Shown one piece after another: positions 21,183 to 30,014 of a DNA stretch of 40,971 nucleotides. The DNA comes from Streptomyces sp. NRRL S-337 (GTDB taxonomy: Bacteria; Actinomycetota; Actinomycetes; Streptomycetales; Streptomycetaceae): the NCBI RefSeq assembly GCF_000720175.1, contig NZ_JOIX01000064.1, forward strand, positions 1 through 40,971, given 5' to 3'. The notes beneath the pieces are model-generated. The model was not told where the DNA came from and did not search any database. It saw only the letters and a program-made list of their open reading frames with translations. Position 1 is the stretch's first letter; every line of letters starts with the position of its first letter. The position numbers and the translations under genes are program-made.

Positions 21183-22268
21183 CTACGCGAGGCCGAGCCG
21201 CTCGGCCGCCGCGTCCGCGTCGATCGGGACCGTGACCGGCTGCGGCGCACCGGCGACCGCCCAGTCCGGGTCCTTCAGGCCGTTGCCGGTGACCGTGCAG
21301 ACGATGCGCTGGCCCGGGTCGACCTTGCCCTGCTCGGCGGCCTTGAGCAGACCGGCCACCGAAGCGGCCGAGGCGGGCTCCACGAACACGCCCTCCTGCG
21401 CGGCCAACAGGCGGTAGGCGGCCAGGATTTGACGGTCGGTCACCTCATCGATGAAGCCGCCCGACTCGTCCCGCGCGCGCTCCGCGTACGCCCACGAGGC
21501 GGGGTTGCCGATGCGGATCGCGGTGGCGATGGTGTGCGGGTCCTTGACGGGCTCGCCGCGCACGATCGGCGCGGAGCCGGAGGCCTGGAAGCCCCACATC
21601 CGCGGGGTACGGGAGGCGATGCCGTCGGCCGCGTACTCCTGGTAGCCCTTCCAGTACGCGGTGATGTTGCCGGCGTTGCCGACCGGCAGCACGTGGATGT
21701 CCGGAGCGTCGTCGAGCATGTCGACGATTTCGAAGGCGGCGGTCTTCTGGCCCTCGATGCGCACCGGGTTGACGGAGTTCACAAGTGCGACCGGGTAGTT
21801 GTCGGACAGGCCGCGGGCCAGCGTCAGACAGTCGTCGAAATTCCCGTCGATCTGCAGGATCTTCGCGCCGTGCACCAGCGCCTGGCCCATCTTGCCGAGC
21901 GCGATCTTGCCCTGCGGGACGAGCACCGCGCAGACCATGCCGGCCCGCACCGCGTACGCGGCGGCCGAGGCGGAGGTGTTGCCGGTGGAGGCGCAGATGA
22001 CCGCCTTGGCACCCTCCTCCTTGGCGCGGGTGATCGCCATCGTCATGCCGCGGTCCTTGAAGGAACCGGTGGGGTTGGCACCCTCGACCTTGAGATGCAC
22101 CTCACAGCCGGTGCGCTCGGAGAGCACCTGGGCCGGCACCAGCGGCGTGCCGCCCTCGCGGAGGGTGACGACCTCGGTCGTGTCGCTGACCGGCAGCCGG
22201 TCGCGGTATTCCTCGATGATTCCGCGCCACTGACGGCTGGTGGTGGTCACGGTGGGATTGGCAGACAT
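21183..22268 (-). CDS. thrC: Threonine synthase
   Basis: ThrC converts O-phosphohomoserine to threonine with PLP. The protein has 361 residues, the short form of the fold type II family. The PLP lysine is Lys71 in [11 protein letters not shown]. The phosphate cup is [13 protein letters not shown], and a [12 protein letters not shown] segment binds the cofactor. ATG is preceded by AAAGGAA. It begins only eight bases after hom, so the two form an operon. Confidence 0.96.
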   Translation of the reverse strand: MSANPTVTTTSRQWRGIIEEYRDRLPVSDTTEVVTLREGGTPLVPAQVLSERTGCEVHLKVEGANPTGSFKDRGMTMAITRAKEEGAKAVICASTGNTSASAAAYAVRAGMVCAVLVPQGKIALGKMGQALVHGAKILQIDGNFDDCLTLARGLSDNYPVALVNSVNPVRIEGQKTAAFEIVDMLDDAPDIHVLPVGNAGNITAYWKGYQEYAADGIASRTPRMWGFQASGSAPIVRGEPVKDPHTIATAIRIGNPASWAYAERARDESGGFIDEVTDRQILAAYRLLAAQEGVFVEPASAASVAGLLKAAEQGKVDPGQRIVCTVTGNGLKDPDWAVAGAPQPVTVPIDADAAAERLGLA

Positions 22269-22276
22269 GGGTTCCT

Positions 22277-23569
22277 TTACTCCCCTTCGACCCGCATGAT
22301 GCTGGCGACGCCGCGTACGGTGTCCAGCTCGCGCAGCGCCCCGACGGTCGACGACAGGGCCGCGTCGGCGGCCCGGTGGGTGACGACGACGAGGGAGGCC
22401 TCGCCGTCCTTGCCCTGCTGGCGGACCGTATCGATCGATACGCCGTGTTCGGCGAAGACCGTTGCCACCTGCGCGAGAACGCCGGGCTTGTCGGCCACGT
22501 CGAGACTGATGTGGTAGCGCGTGACGACCTCGCCCATCGGGCTGACCGGCAGCGCGGTGTAGGCGGACTCCCCGGGGCCGGTGGCGCCGGCGAGCTTGTT
22601 GCGGCAGACCGCGACGAGGTCGCCGAGCACCGCGGAGGCGGTGGGCGCACCGCCCGCGCCGGGCCCGTAGAACATCAGCTGGCCGGCCGCGTCGGCCTCC
22701 ACGAAGACGGCGTTGTACGCCTCCCGGACGGAGGCCAGCGGATGCGTCAGCGGGATCATCGCCGGGTGCACCCGGGCGGTCACCGACGCCCCGTCGGCCG
22801 CCCGCTCGCAGATCGCCAGCAGCTTGACCGTGCAGCCCATGCGCTGGGCGGAGGCGATGTCCGCGGCGGTGACCTCGGTCAGCCCCTCGCGGTGTACGTC
22901 GTCGATGGTCACGCGGGTGTGGAAGGCGATCCCGGCGAGGATCGCGGCCTTGGCGGCGGCGTCGAAGCCCTCCACGTCGGCGGTCGGGTCGGCCTCCGCG
23001 TAACCGAGGGCGGTCGCCTCGTCCAGCGCCTCGCTGTACCCGGCGCCGGTCGACGCCATCCGGTCGAGGATGAAGTTGGTGGTGCCGTTGACGATGCCGA
23101 GGACCCGATTGACCTTGTCGCCGGCCAGCGACTCGCGCAGCGGCCGGACCAGCGGGATCGCGCCGGCGACCGCGGCCTCGTAGTACAGGTCCGCGCCGTT
23201 GGCCTCGGCCGCGGCGTGCAGCGCCGCGCCGTCCGCGGCCACCAGCGCCTTGTTGGCGGACACCACGCTCGCGCCGTGCTCGAAGGCGGTGGTGATCAGC
23301 GTCCGCGCGGGCTCGATGCCGCCGATGACCTCGATGACGACGTCGATGTCGCCCCGTTTGACCAGCGCGGTGGCGTCGGTGGTGACCAGCTCGGCCGGCA
23401 CGCCCTCGCGCACCCGGTCAGGGCGGCGTACCGCGATCCCGGCCAGCTCCACGGGCGCGCCGATCCGGGCCGCGAGGTCGTCCGCGTGCGTCGTCATGAT
23501 GCGCGCCACCTCTGAGCCGACAACACCACAGCCCAGCAGCGCCACCTTCAGCGGACGCGTACGCATCAT
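22277..23569 (-). CDS. hom: Homoserine dehydrogenase
   Basis: Hom reduces aspartate semialdehyde to homoserine, the branch point to threonine and methionine. The protein has 430 residues and is monofunctional, without an aspartokinase domain. The Rossmann motif GCGVVGSEV is at 13-21. The catalytic region around [10 protein letters not shown] and the substrate segment [11 protein letters not shown] are present. A C-terminal ACT domain begins near [19 protein letters not shown] and probably senses threonine. I chose the first ATG of an ATGATG pair, with AGGGG upstream. It is coupled to thrC. Confidence 0.96.
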   Translation of the reverse strand: MMRTRPLKVALLGCGVVGSEVARIMTTHADDLAARIGAPVELAGIAVRRPDRVREGVPAELVTTDATALVKRGDIDVVIEVIGGIEPARTLITTAFEHGASVVSANKALVAADGAALHAAAEANGADLYYEAAVAGAIPLVRPLRESLAGDKVNRVLGIVNGTTNFILDRMASTGAGYSEALDEATALGYAEADPTADVEGFDAAAKAAILAGIAFHTRVTIDDVHREGLTEVTAADIASAQRMGCTVKLLAICERAADGASVTARVHPAMIPLTHPLASVREAYNAVFVEADAAGQLMFYGPGAGGAPTASAVLGDLVAVCRNKLAGATGPGESAYTALPVSPMGEVVTRYHISLDVADKPGVLAQVATVFAEHGVSIDTVRQQGKDGEASLVVVTHRAADAALSSTVGALRELDTVRGVASIMRVEGE

Positions 23570-23718
23570 TCGACCCCTGCTTCTCATCGATCAGCGATTT
23601 CCGTCTTGCTCCGCGCAAGACTCATGCACCAGTCTCACGCACCGGACGCCGGATTCCGTCCGTCGTCCGGATACCGAGACATTTATTTCATCCGGGGCCG
23701 GGCCCCGGCGATCCGGCC

Positions 23719-25110
23719 CTACCCGACATCCAGGCGCAGGAGATCTTCCTCCGTCTCGCGCCGGACGATGACCCGGGCCGTACCGTCCTTCACGGCCACC
23801 ACCGGCGGCCGCAGCGCGTGGTTGTAGTTGCTCGCCATGGACCGGCAGTACGCCCCGGTCGCCGGCACCGCGAGCAGGTCCCCCGGCGCGACGTCGGCCG
23901 GCAGGAAGGCGTCGCGGACGACGATGTCCCCGCTCTCGCAGTGCTTGCCGACCACCCGCGACAGCATCGGCGCGGCGTCCGAGGTACGGGAGACCAGGGC
24001 CACGCTGTACTCCGCGTCGTACAGGGCGGTGCGGATGTTGTCCGACATCCCGCCGTCCACGGACACGTACGTCCGCAGCCCCTCCAGCTCCTTGACCGTG
24101 CCGACCTCGTAGAGCGTGAAGGCCGTCGGCCCCACGATCGCCCGGCCCGGCTCGACCGAAAGCCGCGGTACGCCGAGCCCGGCCGCCTCGCACTCCTTCG
24201 TCACGATCTCGTTCAGCGCCTTGGCGATCTCGTGCGGCTCGCGCGGGTCGTCCTCGGAGGTGTACGCGATCCCGAGCCCGCCACCGAGGTCGATCTCCGG
24301 CAGCTCGATCCCGTGCTCGTCGCGCACCTCGGTCAGCAGCTGTACGACCCGCCGCGCCGACACCTCGAAGCCCGCCATGTCGAAGATCTGCGACCCGATG
24401 TGGCTGTGGATCCCGATCAGTTCGAGCCCGTCCAGCTTCAGCGCCCGCCGTACGGCCTCCGCGGCCTGCCCGCCGGCCAGCGCGATGCCGAACTTCTGGT
24501 CCTCGTGCGCGGTGGCGATGAACTCGTGCGTATGCGCCTCGACACCGACCGTGACCCGGATCTGCACCCGCTGCCGCTTGCCGAGCTTCTCGGCGATGTG
24601 CGCGACCCGGACGATCTCCTGGAACGAGTCGAGCACGATCCGCCCCACCCCGGCCTCCACGGCCCGGGTGATCTCCTCGGTGCTCTTGTTGTTCCCGTGC
24701 AGCGCGATCCGCTCGGCGGGCATCCCGGCCGAGAGGGCGGTGGCGAGCTCACCCCCCGAACACACATCGAGGTTGAGCCCCTCCTCGTGCAGCCACCGCA
24801 CGACGGCCCGGGACAGGAACGCCTTGCCCGCGTAGAACACGTCGGCGCCCGGACCGAAGGCGTCGCGCCAGGCCCGGCAGCGCGCCCGGAAGTCGTCCTC
24901 GTCCAGGAAGTAGGCCGGCGTACCGAATTCCTCGGCCAGCGCACGGACGTCCAGCCCGCCGACGGTCACCGCGCCGTCGGCGTTGCGCCGGACCGTACGC
25001 GACCAGACGTGCGCGTCAAGGGTGTTGAGGTCGGCGGGCGGCCCGGCGTAGTGCCCCTCGGGAAGGACGTCGGCGTGCCGGGGCCCGGCGGGATGCGCGG
25101 AACGGCTCAT
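23719..25110 (-). CDS. lysA: Diaminopimelate decarboxylase
   Basis: LysA makes lysine from meso-diaminopimelate using PLP. The protein has 463 residues with an alanine-racemase-like barrel and a C-terminal beta domain. The PLP lysine is Lys96 in [18 protein letters not shown] and GGGLGI bind the cofactor phosphate, and KHCESGDIV supplies the active-site Cys from the partner subunit. The upstream AGGGGAA is about 12 bases from the ATG, rather distant. It follows the argS-like gene by 31 bp, so they may share a transcript, and precedes hom by 149 bp. Confidence 0.96.
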   Translation of the reverse strand: MSRSAHPAGPRHADVLPEGHYAGPPADLNTLDAHVWSRTVRRNADGAVTVGGLDVRALAEEFGTPAYFLDEDDFRARCRAWRDAFGPGADVFYAGKAFLSRAVVRWLHEEGLNLDVCSGGELATALSAGMPAERIALHGNNKSTEEITRAVEAGVGRIVLDSFQEIVRVAHIAEKLGKRQRVQIRVTVGVEAHTHEFIATAHEDQKFGIALAGGQAAEAVRRALKLDGLELIGIHSHIGSQIFDMAGFEVSARRVVQLLTEVRDEHGIELPEIDLGGGLGIAYTSEDDPREPHEIAKALNEIVTKECEAAGLGVPRLSVEPGRAIVGPTAFTLYEVGTVKELEGLRTYVSVDGGMSDNIRTALYDAEYSVALVSRTSDAAPMLSRVVGKHCESGDIVVRDAFLPADVAPGDLLAVPATGAYCRSMASNYNHALRPPVVAVKDGTARVIVRRETEEDLLRLDVG

Positions 25111-25141
25111 AACAGGAAGTTCCCCTCAAGAATTCACAAGC

Positions 25142-26260
25142 TCAGAGGTGTTCGGGTGCGGAGATGCCGAGCAGGCGCAGGCCGTTGGCGAGCACCGTTC
25201 CGGCGGCCTCGGCAAGGGCCAGCCGGGCGCGGTGCACGGCCAAGGGTTTCTGCTCCCCGACGGGCAGCGGCGGACACCCGTCGTGCCACCGGAAGAACGC
25301 CTCCGCCGTGGCCTCCAGATGCCGCACCACCCGGTCCGGCGCCCGCAGCCGCGCGGCGGCCTCGATGACGGAGGGGTAGGTGGCGAGCAGACCGTGCAGC
25401 TCCCGGATCCGGTCACCAAGCGCGGCGAGCTGGGCGGGCCGGGCGGCGGGGGCGGCGCCCAGGTCGTCCCCGAGGACCTCCCCCGGCCGGGACGCGAACC
25501 CCAGGTCATCGGCATTCCGGACCAGCGCCCGCACCCGCGCGTAGGCGTACTGCACCAGGAACCGCGGGTTCCCCTCCCGCTGCACCGGCCGCTCGGGTAT
25601 CCGCACCGGATCATGAGCGGCGGGCCGCAACAACACCCACCGCGCTTCGTCACTCCCGAGCCGAGCGACCAGCGCGGCCAGCTCGTCGGGCTCGTGGGCC
25701 TCGTGGGGCTCGTGGGGCTCGTGGGGCTCTTCGGGCCGCTGGTGGGCGGAGGGCTGGACGCCGTCCCCCACCGCCGCATCGATCCGCGCCAGCGCCTCCG
25801 CGACGACGACGTCCCGGGCACCGCGACCCACGGCACCCGAGGGAGACATGGCGTACGGAGGGACGCCGGAAGAGGCACGGTGTGAGACGCCGTGAGAGGC
25901 GCCGTACGGGAGGCCGTACGAGACGCCGTAGGAGGCGCCCTGCGTAAGGATCTGGCGCACGAGGTCGACCAGCGCCCCGTCCCCCAGCGTGAAGTTCAGA
26001 AAACCCGGCCCGGCGATCTCGACCCGGTCGATCCCCGGGCTCCCCGTCAGCCGCTTCCGCAGGATCTCGGCGACCTCCCGGGCCGGCCGTCCCGCGGGCC
26101 CGGCGAGCTGCAGCGCGACGTTCGACGCGTAGTCCCCGGCCCCGGGCCGCTTGGGCGGCCGCACCACGATCCGCGCCGGCACCGGCACGGAGAGCTCCCG
26201 ATCCTCAACGGCACCGCGCACGGAGCGCAGGACGGTACGGGAGAGCTCAGCCGGGGTCAC
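25142..26260 (-). CDS. nrtL: ArgS-related protein without catalytic domain
   Basis: This 372-residue protein has both ends of arginyl-tRNA synthetase but not the middle. Residues 1-100 match the ArgS N-terminal tRNA-binding domain (GDYASNVALQLA, GPGFLNF). Residues 205-372 match the C-terminal DALR anticodon-binding domain, starting with NPRFLVQYAYARVRALVR. The HIGH and KMSKS motifs are absent; the space holds a linker with tetrapeptide repeats of (A/V)S(Y/H)G type (109-127) and EPH repeats (178-190). I recall annotation of such proteins as ArgS-related anticodon-binding protein NrtL. A role in binding tRNA(Arg) is plausible, not shown. The GTG has no ribosome-binding site; a TACGCT box six bases upstream suggests a leaderless message. 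Confidence 0.8.
   Translation of the reverse strand: MTPAELSRTVLRSVRGAVEDRELSVPVPARIVVRPPKRPGAGDYASNVALQLAGPAGRPAREVAEILRKRLTGSPGIDRVEIAGPGFLNFTLGDGALVDLVRQILTQGASYGVSYGLPYGASHGVSHRASSGVPPYAMSPSGAVGRGARDVVVAEALARIDAAVGDGVQPSAHQRPEEPHEPHEPHEAHEPDELAALVARLGSDEARWVLLRPAAHDPVRIPERPVQREGNPRFLVQYAYARVRALVRNADDLGFASRPGEVLGDDLGAAPAARPAQLAALGDRIRELHGLLATYPSVIEAAARLRAPDRVVRHLEATAEAFFRWHDGCPPLPVGEQKPLAVHRARLALAEAAGTVLANGLRLLGISAPEHL
25682..25735. repeat. 9-bp tandem repeat in the argS-like gene
   Basis: Six units of nine bases, consensus CTCGTGGGG, of which three are identical in tandem (25700-25726). They encode the Glu-Pro-His-rich linker. Arrays like this expand or contract by slippage in whole codons without breaking the frame. 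Confidence 0.8.
25884..25943. repeat. 12-bp tandem repeat in the argS-like gene
   Basis: Five imperfect units of twelve bases, of types GAGACGCCGTGA and GAGGCGCCGTAC; a degenerate sixth precedes them at 25872. They encode tetrapeptides such as VSYG and ASHG at the end of the N-terminal domain. Confidence 0.7.
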
Positions 26261-26266
26261 GGGACA

Positions 26267-26272
26267 AGCGTA
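26267..26272 (-). promoter_or_regulatory. Candidate -10 box for a leaderless argS-like transcript
   Basis: The minus strand reads TACGCT, six bases before the GTG start of the argS-like gene. With normal -10 geometry, transcription would begin at or within a base of the start codon. Confidence 0.4.
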
Positions 26273-26386
26273 TGGGAGAACGAGGTCATCGACGCGACCG
26301 GTTTCGCCCTGTGGACACCGAGGCGCTGCGTCCTGCGGGCCCGCACGGCAGTCACCCTGGGGCACGAGGCCAGCCGCGCGGTTCAA

Positions 26387-26989
26387 CTATCCCGCCCCGT
26401 GCTCGCCGCCCGTACCGACATGCCCACGGGACGAGGACGGGGCGCCCTCCCCCGCGCCGACGTGCCCACCGGCCGGTGCGCCCTCCCCCTCGGACCCGGC
26501 CCCGGCTCCCCCGGCCTCCCGGCCACCGCCGTACTCCGGCTCCCCGCCCCCACCCTCGGGCCCGACCGGACTCCCTCCGGAACGCTCTCCCGGCCCACGC
26601 TCCCGTTGCTGCCGCCCCTCGCGCACCAGCTTCCCCACCGTCCGCACCAGCTCGGTCGGCTCGAACGGCTTCGCCAGGAACGCATCCACCCCCACCGACT
26701 CGCCGTTGTCCACCTCGCCCTCCGTGCAGGCGCTGACGATGGCGATCGGAATGTCCCAGGTCCGCGGATCGGACCGCAGGCGTGCCGCGGTGTGCAGACC
26801 GTTGAGCCGCGGCATCACGACATCAAGGGTCACGACATCAGGTCTCACGTGGTGCACGACATCCAGACATTCGGCACCATCAGCCGCGGTCACGACCTCG
26901 AAGCCCTCCAGCTCAAGGTTGACCCTGATCAACTGCCGGATCACCTTGTTGTCGTCCACAACAAGGATCCGACCGGACAAGCCAGGCAC
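26387..26989 (-). CDS. Response regulator with receiver domain and glycine-rich tail
   Basis: This 200-residue protein is a CheY-like receiver (1-125) with acidic pair Asp12-Asp13, phosphoacceptor Asp56 in TLDVVMP, Ser86 in AIVSAC and Lys107 in LAKPFEP. There is no DNA-binding or enzymatic output domain. Residues 128-200 are a disordered Gly/Glu/Pro/Ser tail. No histidine kinase gene is nearby. The start is GTG, with no ribosome-binding site but a TAGTCT box six bases upstream, pointing to a leaderless message. It may act as a phospho-dependent partner of another protein. The sequence of the receiver fits a conserved Streptomyces gene next to the argS-like gene. Confidence 0.88.
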   Translation of the reverse strand: MPGLSGRILVVDDNKVIRQLIRVNLELEGFEVVTAADGAECLDVVHHVRPDVVTLDVVMPRLNGLHTAARLRSDPRTWDIPIAIVSACTEGEVDNGESVGVDAFLAKPFEPTELVRTVGKLVREGRQQRERGPGERSGGSPVGPEGGGGEPEYGGGREAGGAGAGSEGEGAPAGGHVGAGEGAPSSSRGHVGTGGEHGAG

Positions 26990-26995
26990 ACCATG

Positions 26996-27001
26996 AGACT
27001 A
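26996..27001 (-). promoter_or_regulatory. Candidate -10 box of the response-regulator gene
   Basis: The minus strand reads TAGTCT six bases before the GTG start. The same hexamer at the same distance precedes the ABC ATPase gene at 34066. Confidence 0.4.
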
Positions 27002-27188
27002 GGGGCCCACCTGCGGCGCCGTCCCGGTTTTGCCCACTTCCGCCCCCATGCGAGGGACCTTTCCCCGACCGCCACCGCGGCACCGTCGCAATGCGCTAAG
27101 GCCCCCCTCCACCGACCCGAGTCGGGCACGGCAACACCTCTCCCCCACCCCTCCCCAAACCTGTTCATGAACACCCCATCGGAGCTGG

Positions 27189-27194
27189 TAGGGT
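27189..27194 (+). promoter_or_regulatory. Candidate -10 box of the tRNA-Arg gene
   Basis: TAGGGT lies about 30 bases before the tRNA. Upstream is the 10-bp palindrome GTTCATGAAC (27163-27172), which covers the expected -35 region. No good TTGACA is seen. Confidence 0.3.
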
Positions 27195-27225
27195 TCTACC
27201 CGTCGCCGCAAAACACAGCGGCAAC

Positions 27226-27297
27226 GCCCCCGTAGCTCAGGGGATAGAGCAACGGCCTCCGGAGCCGTGTGCGCAGGTTCGAATCCTGCCGGGGGCA
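27226..27297 (+). tRNA. tRNA-Arg (anticodon CCG)
   Basis: The 72-base gene folds as a standard cloverleaf. The acceptor is GCCCCCG (27226-27232) with CGGGGGC (27290-27296). The anticodon stem is ACGGC/GCCGT around loop CTCCGGA, with anticodon CCG at 27259-27261, which reads CGG. The T arm is GCAGG-TTCGAAT-CCTGC. CCA is not encoded. CGG is a frequent codon in G+C-rich genomes. It is followed by a terminator and marks the boundary between the conserved block and accessory DNA. Confidence 0.97.
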
Positions 27298-27353
27298 CTC
27301 TGCGGAAGGCGGCTTGATCAAGCTGCTGATTCGCTTGAGTGCGATGAATGAAG

Positions 27354-27386
27354 AGCCGGACCTGGTTTTCACGGGTCCGGCTTTTT
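27354..27386 (+). terminator. Intrinsic terminator of the tRNA-Arg gene
   Basis: Arms AGCCGGACC (27354-27362) and GGTCCGGCT (27374-27382) are followed by a short T-run. It lies about 57 bases past the tRNA. Confidence 0.8.
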
Positions 27387-27444
27387 GCTGTTCTGCCACC
27401 GGTTCGCAGGGCGGTGATCGGCGTGGGTTGCTGATCAGCTGAAT

Positions 27445-27480
27445 GCGGCTCCGCCGGAAGATCCGGACGGAGCCGCTTTT
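27445..27480 (+). terminator. Second terminator-like hairpin
   Basis: Arms GCGGCTCCG (27445-27453) and CGGAGCCGC (27468-27476) precede TTTT on the plus strand. It is probably a back-up terminator for the tRNA transcript, or one that blocks readthrough into the opposed pseudogene. Confidence 0.6.
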
Positions 27481-27522
27481 CGTGGGCGCCGGAGTGGCCG
27501 CACGACGGGGGCGGCCGGGGAC

Positions 27523-27813
27523 TCAGCTGTTGGTCCACACCTTGTGCATCCGGTCCCGGGCCTCGCCGGGTGCCGCCAGCCGTTCGAAGACATGTGAAGA
27601 CATGTGGAGCCGCCCGGAAGCGGACCGGCTGTGCGGCGCGTAGTCCAGCAGCTGGGCGAGGGCTGCTCGTACGTCATCGTGGTCGGCCGTCCGGGTGGTC
27701 GGTGCTGCTCTTGGCTTCGATGATTTCGACGCCGTCAGGGCCCGTCGCCATCGGTAGCGCGCTCTATCCGTCGGCGGGGCCGCCGAGGGGGTGTGCAGCG
27801 CCTCCATCGGCAC
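27523..27813 (-). pseudogene. Frameshifted remnant of a nuclease-like gene
   Basis: Two reading frames each carry part of what looks like one protein. One (27674-27751) encodes DGVEIIEAKSS, an E-x-K core like that of PD-(D/E)XK nuclease-type proteins, and then stops. The other continues with ADHDDVRAALAQLLDYAPHS and ends in FERLAAPGEARDRMHKVWT. The frame change lies near 27690, and material between the last two segments seems deleted. I cannot name the parent family with certainty. It lies just after the tRNA-Arg gene, a common landing place of integrative elements, and may be debris from one. Confidence 0.4.
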
Positions 27814-27829
27814 GACGGACTGAGGCGCC

Positions 27830-27857
27830 CGGGCACTTGTGGGCCGTCAAGTGCCCG
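27830..27857 (-). terminator. Hairpin terminator after the P450 gene
   Basis: Perfect 10-bp arms CGGGCACTTG (27830-27839) and CAAGTGCCCG (27848-27857) enclose an eight-base loop, 21 bases past the P450 stop. There is no U-tract. Confidence 0.7.
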
Positions 27858-27878
27858 AGGGCTGTGTGGTGTTGGGGG

Positions 27879-29165
27879 TCAGCCGTTCAGGTGGACCGGG
27901 AGGGATTCGACGCCGTAGACGATGGAGAGTTTGCGGAAGTCGAGGGTGTCGGGGGTGGTGGCGAGGCGCATGTGGGGGAAGCGGCGGGCCAGGGCCGGGT
28001 AGGCGGTGCGGAGTTCCATGCGGGCGAGTTCGGCGCCTACGCAGCGGTGGATTCCGTAGCCGAAGGCCAGGTGGGAGGGGACGTTGCGGGAGGGGTCGAA
28101 GACCTCCATGTCCGGTCCCAGGTTGCCGTCGCGGTCGGCGCCGCTGAGGGAGCAGAGGACGACGTCACCGGCGGCGATCTGGACGCCGGCGATTTCCAGG
28201 TCCTCGCGGGCGAAGCGCGGGAAGGCGACCTGGACGACGGTGAGATAGCGCAGGAGTTCCTCGACGTAGCGGTCGACCGCCTCGTCGCCGTCGTTGAGGG
28301 CGGCGAAGTGCTTCGGGTCCTGGAGGAGGACCAGCGCGCCGAGCGCCAGCATGCTGGCGGTGGTTTCGAAGCCGCCGGTGAGGACGCCGTCGGCCAGGCC
28401 CGCCAGTTCTTCGTCGCTGACCGTGTCGCCGTGTTCCTTGACGATCATGCCGAGGAGACCGTCGCCCGGGTTTTCCCGCTGCTTCTTGACGATGTCCCGG
28501 AAGTAGGAAAGGGATTCGGATATGGCACCGAAGGACGCGTTCGCTCCGCTGAAAAGGTCGAAGCGGGCGGCGCTGAGACGTTCGAAGTCTTCGCGGTCCT
28601 CGTAAGGGACGCCGAGGAGTTCGCAAATGACGAGCGACGGAATGGGCAGGGCGAAGGCGTGGACGATGTCGACCGGGTCGCCGTTTTTGCCCGCGGCTTC
28701 CATCGCGTCGAGGCGTTCTTCGACGATTTCATGGATGCGCGGGGTGAGCCGGCCCAGGCGGCGCATGGTGAATTCGGGCGTGAGGAGGCGGCGGAGACGG
28801 GTGTGGACCGGCGGGTCCGCGAATCCCAGGCCGCCCGGGTTCTGTTCGGCACCGGCGCCCGCCTTGCCGACGAGATTGGTGAAGTCCGAGCTGAAGGCGT
28901 TGGCCTTCCCGAGCACGGCCTTGACCTCGTCGTAACCCGTCACCAGCCATACGTTCGCGGCTATCGGCACGGGGAGCTTGCTGATGGGCTCGCGTTCACG
29001 GACGGCCGCCAAATCGCCCACGGGGTCGAGCCCTTCGCGCCGCAGCGGCATCAGGACGGACTCGGGCAAGAAAGACATTCGAGACAGATCGAATCCCTTC
29101 CTGCGCGTTCTCGACAGATACATACGGCCGGCCCAGGCGATGATCCGGGAACGGAGAGTCGTCAT
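27879..29165 (-). CDS. Cytochrome P450
   Basis: This is a 428-residue soluble class I P450 monooxygenase. The heme ligand is Cys375 in FGYGIHRCVG. The I-helix oxygen-activation site is GGFETTAS, the K-helix ExxR is in VEELLRYL, and the C-helix segment is DPPVHTRLRRLLTPEFT. The substrate cannot be read from sequence; it broadly resembles CYP105/107-type enzymes of secondary metabolism. No ferredoxin or ferredoxin reductase gene adjoins it, so electrons must come from elsewhere. Its codon use includes more A/T-ending codons than the neighbours (for example GAAAAG, GATATG), which hints at recent transfer. The ATG has no strong ribosome-binding site. Confidence 0.92.
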   Translation of the reverse strand: MTTLRSRIIAWAGRMYLSRTRRKGFDLSRMSFLPESVLMPLRREGLDPVGDLAAVREREPISKLPVPIAANVWLVTGYDEVKAVLGKANAFSSDFTNLVGKAGAGAEQNPGGLGFADPPVHTRLRRLLTPEFTMRRLGRLTPRIHEIVEERLDAMEAAGKNGDPVDIVHAFALPIPSLVICELLGVPYEDREDFERLSAARFDLFSGANASFGAISESLSYFRDIVKKQRENPGDGLLGMIVKEHGDTVSDEELAGLADGVLTGGFETTASMLALGALVLLQDPKHFAALNDGDEAVDRYVEELLRYLTVVQVAFPRFAREDLEIAGVQIAAGDVVLCSLSGADRDGNLGPDMEVFDPSRNVPSHLAFGYGIHRCVGAELARMELRTAYPALARRFPHMRLATTPDTLDFRKLSIVYGVESLPVHLNG

Positions 29166-29579
29166 GACGCTAATACTGCCTTTCGTCGAGGGGGACGGTC
29201 ACCCGCGCGCCCTGCCGCACAGGGCGGCCGGAGCAGCGCGGACCCTCCACTCGGCGTGCTCGGAGGTGACGTACGCCATAGCCCCTCGCTCGCGGCGGTC
29301 ATGGCGCGGGTCCATGCCGTCGACCGGTGTCTTCGGTCGTCCGCTTCAGCGTGACGAGCTCGGCCTTCTGCTTTTCGGTCTGTTCGTTCGAGAGGAGTTT
29401 ACAAACTGTCATCGAGTGCGTTCGCGGAACAACCCGGGAAGCCCCTGGGAGGACCCTGAGGACTCCCTGATTCTTCCCTTAGGGGTAGGGCCGGAGTGAC
29501 TGGGCTGGGGGGGTGGGGTGGGCCTGGTGGTGCGCGGGGGGCGTCCTTCGGGGCCTCGGTCGGCGACAGCCTCCAGGAG
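29166..29579. other. Intergenic region upstream of the P450 gene
   Basis: This 414-bp gap presumably holds the P450 promoter and the end of the SnoaL-like transcript. It contains the AGTTTACAAACT palindrome at 29396-29407 and, near 29440-29480, C+G-rich self-complementary sequence that may terminate the SnoaL-like gene. I see no gene in it. Confidence 0.4.
29396..29407. promoter_or_regulatory. Palindrome AGTTTACAAACT upstream of the P450
   Basis: AGTTT and AAACT flank a central AC in an A+T-rich island surrounded by G+C-rich DNA, 231 bases before the P450 start. It could be an operator or part of a promoter. No regulator gene lies next to it. Confidence 0.3.
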
Positions 29580-30014
29580 TCAGGTGGCACCCCCGCCATC
29601 GCCCCCGCCCGCCTCCGCGTCCCGGCGGACTTCCATGTGGGCCACCTTGTCGTCACGGAAGGCGTAGACGTGGTGGAGGGTGGTGTCGGACCAGTGGTCG
29701 CCGGTGGCGTCCCGCAGGCCGGTGCGTACGCGGACGGCGATGCGGCCGTCGGGCTCCGCGGCCATGCCCTCCATCCGTACGAGGGGGTGGGCCACGGCGA
29801 ACTGACGCTTCCAGTAGGCGAGGACGGCGTCGATGCCGTGCAGACGCGTGCCTTCGGCGACGTTCGGCCAGTCGACCTCCGGATGGAATGCGGCGCGGGT
29901 GAAGTCGTCGACCTGCTGAGTGTTGAAGATCTCGTACATGCGGCGGAGCAGCTTCGCCCGGTGGGCTGGGACGGCTTCCCCGTCGGGGGCGGTTTCCCTG
30001 TCTTCGGTCGGCAT
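29580..30014 (-). CDS. SnoaL/NTF2-like domain protein
   Basis: This 144-residue protein has the cone-shaped NTF2-like fold: helix LLRRMYEIFNTQQVDDF, then HPEVDWPNVAEG, helix VLAYWKRQF, and a curved sheet ending in HHVYAFRDDKVAHMEVR. Members include polyketide cyclases, ketosteroid isomerases and many proteins of unknown role. The substrate is unknown. The ATG at 30014 has no ribosome-binding site; a TTG four codons earlier is possible. It shares direction with the P450 but lies 414 bp away, so co-transcription is uncertain. The C terminus is a Gly/Asp-rich tail. Confidence 0.75.
   Translation of the reverse strand: MPTEDRETAPDGEAVPAHRAKLLRRMYEIFNTQQVDDFTRAAFHPEVDWPNVAEGTRLHGIDAVLAYWKRQFAVAHPLVRMEGMAAEPDGRIAVRVRTGLRDATGDHWSDTTLHHVYAFRDDKVAHMEVRRDAEAGGGDGGGAT

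Noticed and set aside
27300..27520. Attachment-site duplication of the tRNA-Arg 3' end
   Set aside because: I looked for a second copy of the T-arm and acceptor sequence downstream and found none within the window.
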